From Brevundimonas sp. (GTDB taxonomy: Bacteria > Pseudomonadota > Alphaproteobacteria > Caulobacterales > Caulobacteraceae), in the NCBI GenBank assembly GCA_003248965.1, contig QFQU01000007.1, positions 62,001-126,000 on the forward strand: a DNA stretch of 64,000 bases, in the 5' to 3' direction. The position numbers were made by a program, and so were the translations under genes. Positions 33,358 to 44,039 of the stretch are shown here, piece by piece. The notes beneath the pieces are model-generated. The model saw only the letters and a program-made list of their open reading frames with translations. It made no database searches and had not been told where the DNA came from. Position 1 is the stretch's first letter; each line of letters begins with the position of its first letter.

Positions 33358-34301
33358 CCGATATCGAAAACCAGCGCGCGGGCTTCGCCGCCATCATCGG
33401 CGCGCCGAACGCCGGCAAGTCCACGCTGGTCAACCGGCTGACCGGGTCCAAGGTCTCCATCGTCACCCAAAAGGTGCAGACGACACGCTTCCCCGTGCGT
33501 GGCATCGCCATGGAGGGCGACGCCCAGATCGTTCTGGTGGACACGCCCGGCATCTTCACCCCGCGTCGCCGTCTGGACCGCGCCATGGTCGCCTCGGCCT
33601 GGGGCGGGGCCGAGGACGCCGACGTGGTGGTCCACCTGATCGACGCCCAGTCGCACATCGACGCCGAAGGCCGTGACGGAACGGCCGCCGACCGCCGCTC
33701 GGCCGAGGACACCGAGACCATCATCGCCAATCTTCAGGCGACGGGAACCAAGGTCATCCTGGCGCTGAACAAGATCGACGGCATGCGCCGCGACACCCTG
33801 TTGGCCCTGTCGCAGAAGCTGTTCGAAACCGGGGTCTATGACGAGGTCTATATGATCTCGGCCGCCAACGGCGACGGGGTGGACGATTTGAAGCAACGTC
33901 TGGCTCGCTCCATGCCCAAGGGGCCGTGGCTGTATCCTGAAGACCAAGCCGCCGACGTGCCGGTGCGGGTGCTGGCCGCCGAGATCACGCGCGAGAAGGT
34001 CTATCTGCGCGTCCACGAGGAACTGCCCTATTCGGCGGCGGTCGAGACCACCAGCTTCGAGGATCGCCCCGACGGTTCGGCCCGCATCGAACAGACCATC
34101 TATGTCGAACGCGAAAGCCAGCGCCCCATCGTTCTGGGCAAGGGCGGTCAGACGCTGAAATGGATCGGCCAGAAGGCGCGCGAGGAGTTGAATGAGATCC
34201 TGGGCCGCCCCGTCCACCTGTTCCTGACCGTCAAGGTCGATCCGAAATGGCAGGACAGCCGCGCCCTCTATGCCCAGTTCGGCCTCGACTACGACGTCTG
34301 A
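33354..34301 (+). CDS. era: GTPase Era
   Basis: Era binds the 3' end of 16S rRNA and helps 30S assembly. 315 residues: G1 GAPNAGKST (16-24), G2 TTRFPVRG, G3 DTPG (63-66), G4 NKID (139-142), and a C-terminal KH domain with RPIVLGKGGQTLKWIGQKAREELNE split over the GxxG loop. TTG start at 33,354 overlaps the rnc stop. A segment near residues 104-120 (AEGRDGTAADRRSAEDT) is a small insertion relative to E. coli Era. Confidence 0.96.
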   Translation: MTDIENQRAGFAAIIGAPNAGKSTLVNRLTGSKVSIVTQKVQTTRFPVRGIAMEGDAQIVLVDTPGIFTPRRRLDRAMVASAWGGAEDADVVVHLIDAQSHIDAEGRDGTAADRRSAEDTETIIANLQATGTKVILALNKIDGMRRDTLLALSQKLFETGVYDEVYMISAANGDGVDDLKQRLARSMPKGPWLYPEDQAADVPVRVLAAEITREKVYLRVHEELPYSAAVETTSFEDRPDGSARIEQTIYVERESQRPIVLGKGGQTLKWIGQKAREELNEILGRPVHLFLTVKVDPKWQDSRALYAQFGLDYDV

Positions 34302-34307
34302 GTTTCC

Positions 34308-35552
34308 GTGTTCGAAGTACCGCGTACCGCCGGGGGTGTTCCCCGGCTTCTTCTGACCCTTCTGGGCGGTCTGATCCTGGCGATCATCGTCGGCGTCGGT
34401 GTCGCGCGCTGGAAGTCGCCGGCTCACGGTTTGACGGCCGCACTTCATGCGCCGACCCCGCCGCGACCGCCCGTCCATGTGGTTCAGGACCTGCCCCTTC
34501 TGGCCGCACGCCTGGATCGGGAGGCCGCCGCCGGGCGATTCATGGGCGCCGTCCTTGTGGCCAAGGGCGACAAGGTCCTGTTCCGCCAGGTCTACGGCAA
34601 GGCGAACTACGAGCAGAACCAGCCTCTGACGCTGACCTCGCGTTTCCGCCTGGCCTCCATCTCTAAACAGTTCACGGCCGCCGCCATCCTGCACCTGCAG
34701 GACGAGGGCAGGCTCAGCGTCGATGATCCGGTGTGCAAATGGATCCAGCCGTGCCCGCCCGCCTGGGCGCAGATCCGCATCCATCACCTGTTGTCGCACA
34801 CCTCGGGCATCCCTGACCTGATGGCGCGCCCCGGCTGGGGGATGCGGCGGACGACGCCGGCGACCCTGGCCGAACTGACGGAGGATTCGAAGCGTTTCGG
34901 CCTGCAATTCGCGCCGGGCGCCAAGGTCAGCTACGACAACGCCGCCTTCAACCTGGCCGCCGCCATCGTCGAAAAAGCCAGCGGCCAGCCGTTCCAGACC
35001 TATATGCGGCAGACCTTCTTCACGCCCCTGGGCATGACGAACAGCGGTCTGGACCTGGACGGCGCCGATCACGGCGTCGTCATGGGCTACGCCAACTATC
35101 CGGGCGGCCTGGCGGCCCAGCCGAACGCCAACACCTCCATCGTGGCCGGCGCGGGCGCCGTCTATTCCACCCTGGACGACCTCCTGGTCTGGCAGCGGGC
35201 GTTGCACCACGGGGGGCTGCTGAAACCCGACACCTATCGCCAGATGTTGGCCGATCACGCCCCCGCCGACACGAAGCCGAACGAGCGCGGGCACAGGCGG
35301 CGCGACTGGGGTTACGGCGTCTTCGTCAACAGCCTGGGCGAACAGGTCGAACCGGCCTTCGACGACCGCCAGATCTATCACACTGGCAGTTGGGGCGGGT
35401 TCCGCAACCTGATGCTCTATCAGCCCGACGCCGACGTGACGGTAATCGTTCTGTCCAACAACTATCACCTGCGCGACCAGGTCTTCCTGATCAGCCAGCA
35501 GGCGATGGCCGAGGCTCTGGGCCGCCCCTTCCCCACGACCCTGAATCGCTAG
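34308..35552 (+). CDS. Serine hydrolase of the class C beta-lactamase/DD-peptidase fold
   Basis: A 414-residue protein with an N-terminal signal anchor (residues about 11-33). The catalytic SxxK is in RLASISKQFTAAA near residue 118, the YxN triad element in KVSYDNAAFNLAA near 207, and the third motif is HTG in IYHTGSWGGFRNL. This is the Beta-lactamase (PF00144) family, whose members include D-aminopeptidases, esterases and AmpC; true beta-lactamase activity should not be assumed. Starts at GTG six bases after era. It separates era from recO, normally near neighbours. Confidence 0.88.
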   Translation: MFEVPRTAGGVPRLLLTLLGGLILAIIVGVGVARWKSPAHGLTAALHAPTPPRPPVHVVQDLPLLAARLDREAAAGRFMGAVLVAKGDKVLFRQVYGKANYEQNQPLTLTSRFRLASISKQFTAAAILHLQDEGRLSVDDPVCKWIQPCPPAWAQIRIHHLLSHTSGIPDLMARPGWGMRRTTPATLAELTEDSKRFGLQFAPGAKVSYDNAAFNLAAAIVEKASGQPFQTYMRQTFFTPLGMTNSGLDLDGADHGVVMGYANYPGGLAAQPNANTSIVAGAGAVYSTLDDLLVWQRALHHGGLLKPDTYRQMLADHAPADTKPNERGHRRRDWGYGVFVNSLGEQVEPAFDDRQIYHTGSWGGFRNLMLYQPDADVTVIVLSNNYHLRDQVFLISQQAMAEALGRPFPTTLNR

Positions 35553-35555
35553 GGT

Positions 35556-37067
35556 TCAGTTCGGCGCCATAGACCCCGTTTCGATGAACCGCTGGTGCCA
35601 CGACAGCGCCTCGTTCAGCAGATGCGGGGTCTGTAGCCCATAGGCGCCGGCCAGCGCCCTTTGGTGATAGTCGGACAGGGCGTCGCGGTATGTCGGGTGG
35701 GCGCAGTTGGCGATGATGACCTTGGCCCGCTGCTTGGGCGACAGGCCGCGCAGATCCGCCAGCCCCTGTTCGGTGACGATGACCTGGACGTCCTGGGTGA
35801 TATGATCGACATGGCTGGCCATGGGCACGATGGCCGAGATGGCTCCGTCCTTGGCCGTCGACGGCGTCACGAAGCAGGAGATGTAGGCGTTGCGCGCAAA
35901 GTCGCCCGAGCCGCCGATGCCGTTCTGGATGCGCGATCCCATGACATGGGTCGAATTGACGTTGCCGTAGATGTCGGCCTCGATCAGGCCGTTCATGGCG
36001 ATACAGCCCAGGCGGCGGATGATCTCGGGGTGGTTCGAGATTTCCTGCGGGCGCAGGATGATCTTGCCTCGGAACTGGTCCATGCGCCGGTTCAAGTCGG
36101 CCGCCGCCTCGGGACTCAGCGAAAAGGCGGTGGCCGAGGCGACGGTCAGCTTGCCGGAGTCCAGCAGGTCCAGCATCCCGTCCTGCAACACCTCCGTATA
36201 GGCGGCCATCCGCTCGAACGGGCTGTCCTGCAGCCCGGCCAGCACGGCGTTGGCCACATTGCCGACCCCCGACTGCAACGGCAGCAGGGCGGCCGGCAGG
36301 CGACCCAGCTTCACCTCGTGCTTCAGGAACTCGATCAGATGGCCGGCGATGGCCTGGGCGTTCTGGTCCGGCGCGGCGAAGGGCAGGTTGCGGTCCGGCG
36401 CGTCGGTTTCGACGATGGCGACGATCTTGGCCGGATCGCAGCGGAACACGGGCTGGCCGATCAGCTGATCGGGCCGCGTCAGAGGGATCGGCACGCGCGA
36501 GGGCGGCAGGGCCGTGCCGTAATAGACGTCGTGCATCCCCTCCAGCGCCGGATTCTGCCAGCGGTTGACCTCCAGGATGATCCGCTCCGCCCGATCCAGC
36601 CAGGTCTTGTTGTTGCCGATGGACGAGGACGGGACCAACGAGCCGTCGGCGTTGACGGCCGACACCTCGATCAGGGCGGTGTCCAGCGGCCCCAGGAAGC
36701 CCTGCCACGCCATCGGCGCGACCTGGCTCAGGTGCATGTCCAGATATTCCATCTGGCCCTTGTTGATCTTGTCGCGGGCGATCGGGTCGGAGTTGTAGGG
36801 CAGACGGAACTCGATCCCGTCGGCCTTGGCCAGGGCTCCGTCCAGTTCCGGCCCCGTAGAGGCGCCGGTCCAGACCTTCAGACGGAAGGGATCGCCCGCC
36901 TGGTGCGCCGCCTCGATTCGCGCCGCCAGCGCCTGCGGCGCCGCCTTGGGATAGCCCGAGCCGGTGAAACCGCTCATGCCCACGGTCGATCCGGCGGGAA
37001 TCAGCGCGGCCGCATCCTCGGCAGACATGATCTTGGAGCGCAGGGCTTCGCTTTTCACGCGGGACAT
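35556..37067 (-). CDS. Succinate/acetate CoA-transferase family protein
   Basis: A 503-residue member of the acetyl-CoA hydrolase/transferase family, of the succinyl-CoA:acetate CoA-transferase (AarC/ScpC/Cat1) type. GSTVGMSGFTGSGYPK at the N-terminus, GIGGSGDFARNAYISCFVTPSTAKDGAIS split around residue 395, IVPMASHVDHITQDVQVIVTEQGLADLRG and ANCAHPTYRD are the family landmarks. It swaps CoA between succinyl-CoA or acetyl-CoA and carboxylates, linking acetate handling to the citric acid cycle. Direction of use cannot be inferred. Runs opposite to the recO cluster. Confidence 0.92.
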   Translation of the reverse strand: MSRVKSEALRSKIMSAEDAAALIPAGSTVGMSGFTGSGYPKAAPQALAARIEAAHQAGDPFRLKVWTGASTGPELDGALAKADGIEFRLPYNSDPIARDKINKGQMEYLDMHLSQVAPMAWQGFLGPLDTALIEVSAVNADGSLVPSSSIGNNKTWLDRAERIILEVNRWQNPALEGMHDVYYGTALPPSRVPIPLTRPDQLIGQPVFRCDPAKIVAIVETDAPDRNLPFAAPDQNAQAIAGHLIEFLKHEVKLGRLPAALLPLQSGVGNVANAVLAGLQDSPFERMAAYTEVLQDGMLDLLDSGKLTVASATAFSLSPEAAADLNRRMDQFRGKIILRPQEISNHPEIIRRLGCIAMNGLIEADIYGNVNSTHVMGSRIQNGIGGSGDFARNAYISCFVTPSTAKDGAISAIVPMASHVDHITQDVQVIVTEQGLADLRGLSPKQRAKVIIANCAHPTYRDALSDYHQRALAGAYGLQTPHLLNEALSWHQRFIETGSMAPN

Positions 37068-37191
37068 TGGAACGCCGGGTCAGCGGCCGGGGAGGGCCAA
37101 AACGATGCCGCAGGCTTAGCCTTCGGGGCTGCGATGATCCACCCCGCCGACACCCGTTCCCCCGAACGCGGAACAGGATTAGAACATCGCC

Positions 37192-37689
37192 ATGATCCTC
37201 GCTCTTCTGGCCACCCTGGCCCTTCAGTCCTCCTCGCCGCCCGGCGCACCACCCGACCCGGCTTCCATCCAGGCCGACCTGGCGGCGCAGGATGCGGCGA
37301 CGACACTGGATCGGATGCACGCCGCGGCTTCGCGCGCGGACGGGGTCGTCTATTTCGACCAGTTCGCGCCCGACGCCCGTTTCATCGGCACCGACAACAC
37401 CGAGCGGTGGAGCCTGGCGCAGTTCCGCGCCTATGCCGAGCCCTTCTTCGCCCAAGGCAAGGGCTGGACCTATCGCCCGCGTGAGCGGTCATTGACCGTT
37501 TCGGGCGACATGGCCTGGTTCGACGAGGTGCTGGACAACGACGCCTACGGCGCGCTGCGCGGTTCGGGCGTCCTGTCGCGACGGGGGGCGGGGGGCGCCT
37601 GGAAGATCGAACAATATGTCCTCAGCTTCGCCGTGCCGAACGACAAGGCGCGCGCCGTCGTAGGCCTGATCGCCGCCCCGGCCCCCTGA
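37192..37689 (+). CDS. Secreted NTF2/SnoaL-like protein
   Basis: A 165-residue protein with a short signal peptide (ILALLATLALQSSSP). The mature part follows the cystatin-like cone of the NTF2/DUF4440 superfamily: a helix with ATTLDRMHAAAS, then FAPDARFIGTDNTERWSLAQFRAYAEPFF and a closing sheet with MAWFDEVLD, GVLSRRGAGGAWKIEQYVLSF. Such proteins are usually ligand-binding or of unknown role. It lies 13 bases before recO on the same strand. Confidence 0.82.
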   Translation: MILALLATLALQSSSPPGAPPDPASIQADLAAQDAATTLDRMHAAASRADGVVYFDQFAPDARFIGTDNTERWSLAQFRAYAEPFFAQGKGWTYRPRERSLTVSGDMAWFDEVLDNDAYGALRGSGVLSRRGAGGAWKIEQYVLSFAVPNDKARAVVGLIAAPAP

Positions 37690-37701
37690 CGGTTCGGCCC
37701 G

Positions 37702-38433
37702 ATGGATTTCCAGGAAGAGGCGTTCGTCCTGTCGGCGCGGGCGCATGGCGACACGGGCGCCGTGGTCGATCTGCTGACCCAGGGCCACGGGCGGCGTTCG
37801 GCCTATGTGGCGGGCGGCGCATCGCGCAAGATGCGGCCTTTCCTCCAGCCCGGCGCGCGCGTCGTGGCCGACTATCGCGCCCGCACGTCCGATCATCTGG
37901 GCGCCGCGCGGCTGGAGCCGATGGGCGAGGGCCCTAGCGCCCTGTTCGACGACGCCCTGGCCCTGACCGGTCTCGCCGCCGCCGCCGCCGTGGCCCAGGG
38001 CGCATTGCCGGAGCGAGAGTCGCATCCGGGCGTCTTCCTGGCGTTCGAGGCGCTGATGGCCGCCTTCGCCCTGCCGTCGGTCTGGCCCGCCATCTTCGTC
38101 CGGTTCGAGGCGGGCCTGCTGGACGATCTGGGCTTTGGCCTCGACCTGACCAGATGCGCCGCGACGGGCGGGGTCGATGATCTGATCTATGTCAGCCCCC
38201 GCACCGGCCGCGCCGTCAGCCGCCAGGCCGGCGCCCCCTATGCCGACAAGATGCTGACCCTTCCGCCCTTCATGCTGGGCGCACAGGCGGGACTGGTGGA
38301 GGGGGACGTGAAGGCCGGTTTCGACCTGACCGGTCATTTCCTCGAACAGTTCGTCTTCCATCCCCTGAACAAGCCTCTGCCGCCCGCCAGGGTCTGGATG
38401 CTGGACAAGTTGGGCGAGACGGGCCGGCTCTAA
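37702..38433 (+). CDS. recO: DNA repair protein RecO
   Basis: RecO loads RecA on gaps together with RecR/RecF. The 243-residue protein starts with the OB-fold EEAFVLSARAHGDTGAVVDLLTQGHGRRSAYVAGGASRKMRPFLQPG (quoted in part: GDTGAVVDLLTQGHG, residues 16-30) followed by a helical domain. Three cysteines or fewer remain in the C-terminal part, so the zinc finger of some RecO proteins is absent. In most alphaproteobacteria recO directly follows era; here three other genes intervene. Confidence 0.92.
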   Translation: MDFQEEAFVLSARAHGDTGAVVDLLTQGHGRRSAYVAGGASRKMRPFLQPGARVVADYRARTSDHLGAARLEPMGEGPSALFDDALALTGLAAAAAVAQGALPERESHPGVFLAFEALMAAFALPSVWPAIFVRFEAGLLDDLGFGLDLTRCAATGGVDDLIYVSPRTGRAVSRQAGAPYADKMLTLPPFMLGAQAGLVEGDVKAGFDLTGHFLEQFVFHPLNKPLPPARVWMLDKLGETGRL

Positions 38434-38599
38434 CGCCCCTACGCCGGCGCCGCCTTTCCGTCAGGTCCAGGCCGCTTGTTTCAACGGCGGCCGCTTTGGC
38501 CTGCTGGTTGCATCTTCGCTACGCCGTGCGCCAACTATCCCCGACTTAGACGACGCTTCGGGCTAGACTTCCGGCCTTCGATCCTCGATTCGCTGGCCC

Positions 38600-40801
<2,202 letters not shown>

Positions 40802-40802
40802 G

Positions 40803-40830
40803 GAAAAGGCTGGAGGTCAGTCCTCCAGCC
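40803..40830 (-). terminator. Rho-independent terminator of bpt
   Basis: GGCTGGAGG (40,808-40,816) and CCTCCAGCC (40,822-40,830) form a perfect 9-bp stem with a 5-base loop. On the minus strand it is followed by TTTTCC. The stem includes the stop codon of bpt. Confidence 0.75.
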
Positions 40831-41554
40831 GCATCCATCCCAGGGGCCTCAGCGCCTCCATGGGCCTGAACTCCGCCTTGTAGTCCATCTTGGCCGATCC
40901 CTGGATCCAGTAGCCCAGATAGACATAGGGCAGGCCCACCTGCGCGGCCTGGCGCACATGGTCCAGAATGGCGAAACGGCCCAGGCTGCGGCGCTCCATC
41001 GTCGGCTCATAGAAGCTGTAGACCATGGACAGCCCATCCCTGAGCAGGTCCGTCAGGGTCACGGCGACCAGATCGCCCGGCCCGCCGTCGGTCGAGGGCA
41101 GGCGGTATTCGATCAGATGGGTGCGGACGGCCGTGTCCTCGACCATCGCCACATAGTCCAGCCAGCCCATGTCGCTCATGCCGCCAGTCGGGTGGCGCGT
41201 CGTCAGATAGCGGCGCAGCAGCTGAAACTGCTCGGTCGTCGCCTCGGCCTCGACCAGGCTGCGCGACAGGTCGGCGTTGCGGTTCAGCAGCTTGCGCTGC
41301 GACCGGCTGAAGTCGAATTCGGGGACGGGCAGGCGCACGGAAACACAGGCGTCGCACGCCTCGCAGGCGGGGCGATAGGCGATGTTCTGGCTGCGGCGGA
41401 ATCCGGCGTTGGTCAGTTCGTCATTGACATGCGCCCCGTCCGAGAAGGGCAGGTTGGCGAACACCTTCCGCTCGGTCTTGCCGGGCAGATAGGGACAGGG
41501 CGCCACCGACGTCATGTAGAATCGCAACTGGCGGGTAGGGACGTGCTGTGTCAC
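40817..41554 (-). CDS. bpt: Aspartate/glutamate leucyltransferase
   Basis: Bpt adds leucine to proteins with N-terminal Asp or Glu and so feeds them into the N-end rule pathway (ClpS-ClpAP). 245 residues: the N-terminal ATE domain shows PCPYLPGKTERKVFANL and the double cysteine segment YRPACEACDACVSVRLPV (near residues 60-77), and the C-terminal domain MVYSFYEPTMERRSLGRFAILDHV, YLGYWIQGSAKMDYKAEFRP. GTG start at 41,554. Faces parC. Confidence 0.94.
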   Translation of the reverse strand: MTQHVPTRQLRFYMTSVAPCPYLPGKTERKVFANLPFSDGAHVNDELTNAGFRRSQNIAYRPACEACDACVSVRLPVPEFDFSRSQRKLLNRNADLSRSLVEAEATTEQFQLLRRYLTTRHPTGGMSDMGWLDYVAMVEDTAVRTHLIEYRLPSTDGGPGDLVAVTLTDLLRDGLSMVYSFYEPTMERRSLGRFAILDHVRQAAQVGLPYVYLGYWIQGSAKMDYKAEFRPMEALRPLGWMRLED

Positions 41555-41659
41555 CGCCTCAGCTCCGCGTCCGATCTGAACGATTTCGCGACGATCCGCT
41601 CATCGCATGATTTGGCGTCATTCGCGCCCGGGCTACAAGCGTCGTCGCAGCCCGGCGCG

Positions 41660-42559
41660 TCACAGCGAGGTGTCCATCGGCAGCACCGGCGCCTCGCGCA
41701 ACAGGACGATGGCGATGCGGCGGTTGCCGGCCAGGCTCGGGTCGTCGGGATACAGCGGATCGGACCCCGCCTTGCCGGCAACCGAATAGACCCGGTCCGG
41801 ATCGACGCCTGCGCCCTGGAGAACCAGGCGCGAGGCGTTGGCGCGTTCGGACGAAAGGCTCCAGTCCGCCGGCAGGCTGGCGCGGCTGGAACCGGCCTGG
41901 GCGCTGGTGTGGCCGGTGATGGAGATGCGGTTGGGCAGTCGGTTGATCACCTTGGCGACGGCGCGCAGCAACACCTGGGCGCGGGCGTTGGGTCGGGCCG
42001 AGTTGCTCTCGAACATCGAGCGGCCTTCCTGATCGACCAGTTGGATGCGCAGCCCCTCGGGCGTCTGATCCACGATCAACTGTTTCGACAGTTCCGCCAG
42101 TTCCGGCATCGACTGCATGGCCTGACGCAGCGATTCGGCGGCGCTGGCGAACTCGGCCGCCTCGCGCCGCTGCATTTCCGCCTGGAGGGCGGCGTCGCTG
42201 GCTGACGACAGGTTGGAACTGGGGCCGGGGTTGGTCGCGTCGGGCGGCGCCTCGGGGGCCAACTGTTCTATCACCGACTGCGAGCCCGAACTTTTAGGAC
42301 CGTCGTCGCCCAGGGCCGTGCCGCCCAGAATGCCGCCGGAGCCGGAGGTCGTTTCGGACACGCTGGCCGGGGCGAAATACTCGGCGATGCCCTTCTTCTG
42401 CTCGGGATCGGTCGTGTTGATCAGCCACATCAGCAGGAAGAAGGCCATCATGGCGGTCACGAAGTCCGCATAGGCCACCTTCCACGCGCCGCCGTGATGC
42501 CCCCCGCCGGAGACCTTCTTGACCTTCTTGATGAGGATCGGACGATCGCTCACGGACAT
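41660..42559 (-). CDS. motB: Flagellar motor stator protein MotB
   Basis: MotB anchors the stator to peptidoglycan. The 299-residue protein begins SDRPILIKKVKKVSGGGHHGGAWKVAYADFVTAMMAFFLLMWLIN (in part: WKVAYADFVTAMMAFF, residues about 26-41), whose aspartate in ADF is the proton-binding residue in the single transmembrane helix. After a Ser/Gly/Pro-rich linker comes the plug region and an OmpA-like peptidoglycan-binding domain (about 150-290; ISITGHTSAQAG, LSSERANASRLVL). ATG 42,559 is chosen; ATG 42,589 is an alternative. motA is not nearby, as is common in this group. Confidence 0.93.
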   Translation of the reverse strand: MSVSDRPILIKKVKKVSGGGHHGGAWKVAYADFVTAMMAFFLLMWLINTTDPEQKKGIAEYFAPASVSETTSGSGGILGGTALGDDGPKSSGSQSVIEQLAPEAPPDATNPGPSSNLSSASDAALQAEMQRREAAEFASAAESLRQAMQSMPELAELSKQLIVDQTPEGLRIQLVDQEGRSMFESNSARPNARAQVLLRAVAKVINRLPNRISITGHTSAQAGSSRASLPADWSLSSERANASRLVLQGAGVDPDRVYSVAGKAGSDPLYPDDPSLAGNRRIAIVLLREAPVLPMDTSL

Positions 42560-42604
42560 GGATACGTATCCCGAGGAGTGGTGTCCCATTCTGGTCCGAC
42601 CAAG

Positions 42605-42620
42605 GTTAACCGCGCGTTGA
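42605..42620 (-). promoter_or_regulatory. Candidate CtrA-binding box upstream of motB
   Basis: On the minus strand TCAA-CGCGCGG-TTAAC lies 46 bases before the motB start. CtrA in Caulobacterales recognises TTAA-N7-TTAAC; this has one mismatch in the first half. CtrA controls flagellar genes in this order, which supports the assignment, but a single such site can occur by chance. Confidence 0.45.
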
Positions 42621-42675
42621 CCTTGAACGGGGCGCTGCGGGGGCCTAGTCCGGCGGCCGAACCAAGGAGCCTGTC

Positions 42676-43530
42676 ATGAAGATCGCTTTCGCCGGCCTGG
42701 GCGTCATGGGCGCCCCGATGGCGCGTCACCTGGTCCAGGCGGGCCACGACGTGATCGGCTTCAACCGCACGACGGCCAAGGCCGAAGCCTGGGCCGCCGC
42801 GAACGGCGGTCGGGCGGCGGCGACCGTCGCCGAGGCCGCTCAAGGCGTTGAACTGTTCATCCTGTGCGTCGGCAACGACGACGACGTGCGCGCGGTCGTA
42901 ACCGAGGCCCTGCCGCATCTCGCCGCCGGCGCCGTCGTGGTCGATCACACGACGACCTCGGCCAGGCTGGCGCGCGAGATGGCCGAACTGGCGACGGGAC
43001 AGGGGCGCCATTTCATCGACGCCCCCGTGTCGGGCGGACAGGCCGGCGCCGAAAACGGCCAACTCAGCGTCATGGCGGGCGGCGATCTGGAGGCTCTGGC
43101 CCGGGCGAAGCCCGCGCTGAACGCCTATTCCAAGGCGATCCAGCACATGGGACCGGCGGGCTCGGGCCAACTGACCAAGATGGTCAATCAGATCGCTATC
43201 GCCGGCGTGGTTCAGGGCCTGGCCGAGGCTGTCCATTTCGCCCAGGTCGCGGGCCTGGACACCGACGCCGTCTATGAGGCCGTGTCAAAGGGCGCGGCGC
43301 AAAGCTGGCAGATGGACAATCGCTGGAAGACGGCGGCGAAGGGCGAGTTCGACTTCGGTTTCGCCGTCGACTGGATGCGCAAGGATCTGGGGCTGGTGCT
43401 GGACGAGGCGCGCTCGAACGGCGCCAAACTGGCCCTGACCGCCCTGGTCGATCAGTTCTACGCTGAGGTCCAGGCCATGGGCGGAAACCGCTGGGACACC
43501 TCCAGCCTGACGGCGCGGCTGCAGCGCTGA
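42676..43530 (+). CDS. NAD(P)-dependent beta-hydroxyacid dehydrogenase
   Basis: A 284-residue member of the 3-hydroxyisobutyrate dehydrogenase family. Nucleotide-binding loop AFAGLGVMGAPMARHLVQAG (residues 4-23), substrate signature DAPVSGGQAGAENGQL near 116-131, and the catalytic lysine in GSGQLTKMVNQI near 172. Family members reduce tartronate or succinic semialdehydes, or oxidise 3-hydroxyisobutyrate or 6-phosphogluconate analogues. Nothing nearby indicates which. AAGGAG precedes the ATG; the gene is divergent from motB. Confidence 0.9.
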   Translation: MKIAFAGLGVMGAPMARHLVQAGHDVIGFNRTTAKAEAWAAANGGRAAATVAEAAQGVELFILCVGNDDDVRAVVTEALPHLAAGAVVVDHTTTSARLAREMAELATGQGRHFIDAPVSGGQAGAENGQLSVMAGGDLEALARAKPALNAYSKAIQHMGPAGSGQLTKMVNQIAIAGVVQGLAEAVHFAQVAGLDTDAVYEAVSKGAAQSWQMDNRWKTAAKGEFDFGFAVDWMRKDLGLVLDEARSNGAKLALTALVDQFYAEVQAMGGNRWDTSSLTARLQR

Positions 43531-43549
43531 AAGACTCGGCGCTGCCTGG

Positions 43550-43822
43550 TCAGGCGGCCGTTCGCCGCGGCGCCGGAGCGCCTCTGAGCAAACCCTCGGT
43601 GCTCAGGTCTTCGTCGATGTCCGGCCAGTGGATTCCCAGCCCCGCGCCAGCCAGAAGCCAATTGGCGCGCTGTTCGGGCGTCGCGTTCGCCAATCGGGGA
43701 TACCAGGCGACCGGCGCGGCGATCGCACGACCGTCCATCAGTTCGACAACTATGCGTTCATCGTCGACCTGCACCGACTTCACGCGAATATCGGCCGTGT
43801 CCCTATGCGCCAAAGAAGTCAT
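43550..43822 (-). CDS. DUF2442 domain protein
   Basis: A 90-residue protein. The order RVKSVQVDDERIVVELMDGRAIAAPVAWYPRL-ANATPEQR (partly quoted: MDGRAIAAPVAWYPRL) and the later GLGIHWPDIDEDLSTEGLL is characteristic of DUF2442, often found behind a DUF4160 gene as a two-gene module suspected of being toxin-antitoxin-like. Here the partner DUF4160 gene overlaps its start by 20 bases but carries an internal stop. Whether translation of this gene depends on its broken upstream partner is unclear. Confidence 0.85.
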   Translation of the reverse strand: MTSLAHRDTADIRVKSVQVDDERIVVELMDGRAIAAPVAWYPRLANATPEQRANWLLAGAGLGIHWPDIDEDLSTEGLLRGAPAPRRTAA

Positions 43823-44039
43823 GCCAAGCCTGCGACAATGCGGCCGCGTGGGTCGCGACGTGCGATTGTAGCACGCGAAGCTCGCGTGCGGAAAAGCCGA
43901 TATTCTGTGCGACTGCGGTATCGGCCAACCAAAACTTTGCGGTGCAGTCGTCCCGGTCCACATGGACATGCGGCGGCTCGTTCGGCTCATGACTGTAAAA
44001 CTAGAAGCGATACGGGCCGATCCGCAAAACCGTGGGCAT
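43803..44039 (-). pseudogene. DUF4160 gene with in-frame amber codon
   Basis: The 79-codon frame from ATG 44,039 reads MPTVLRIGPYRF, then TAG (44,001-44,003), then FYSHEPNEPPHVHVDRDD and continues through AKFWLADTAVAQNIGFSARE to AWHDFFGA and a stop. Both sides match the DUF4160 family (RIGxYRFxFYSNExxEPPHVHV), so the TAG replaces a sense codon, most simply a tyrosine (TAC to TAG). ATG follows directly after the hemB TGA, with TGGGGG in the end of hemB as binding site. It may be a true nonsense mutation or a base-call error. Confidence 0.85.

Noticed and set aside
34308..35552. Antibiotic-resistance beta-lactamase
   Set aside because: Only the general SxxK/YxN/HTG fold is seen; the family is mostly peptidases and esterases, and resistance cannot be claimed.
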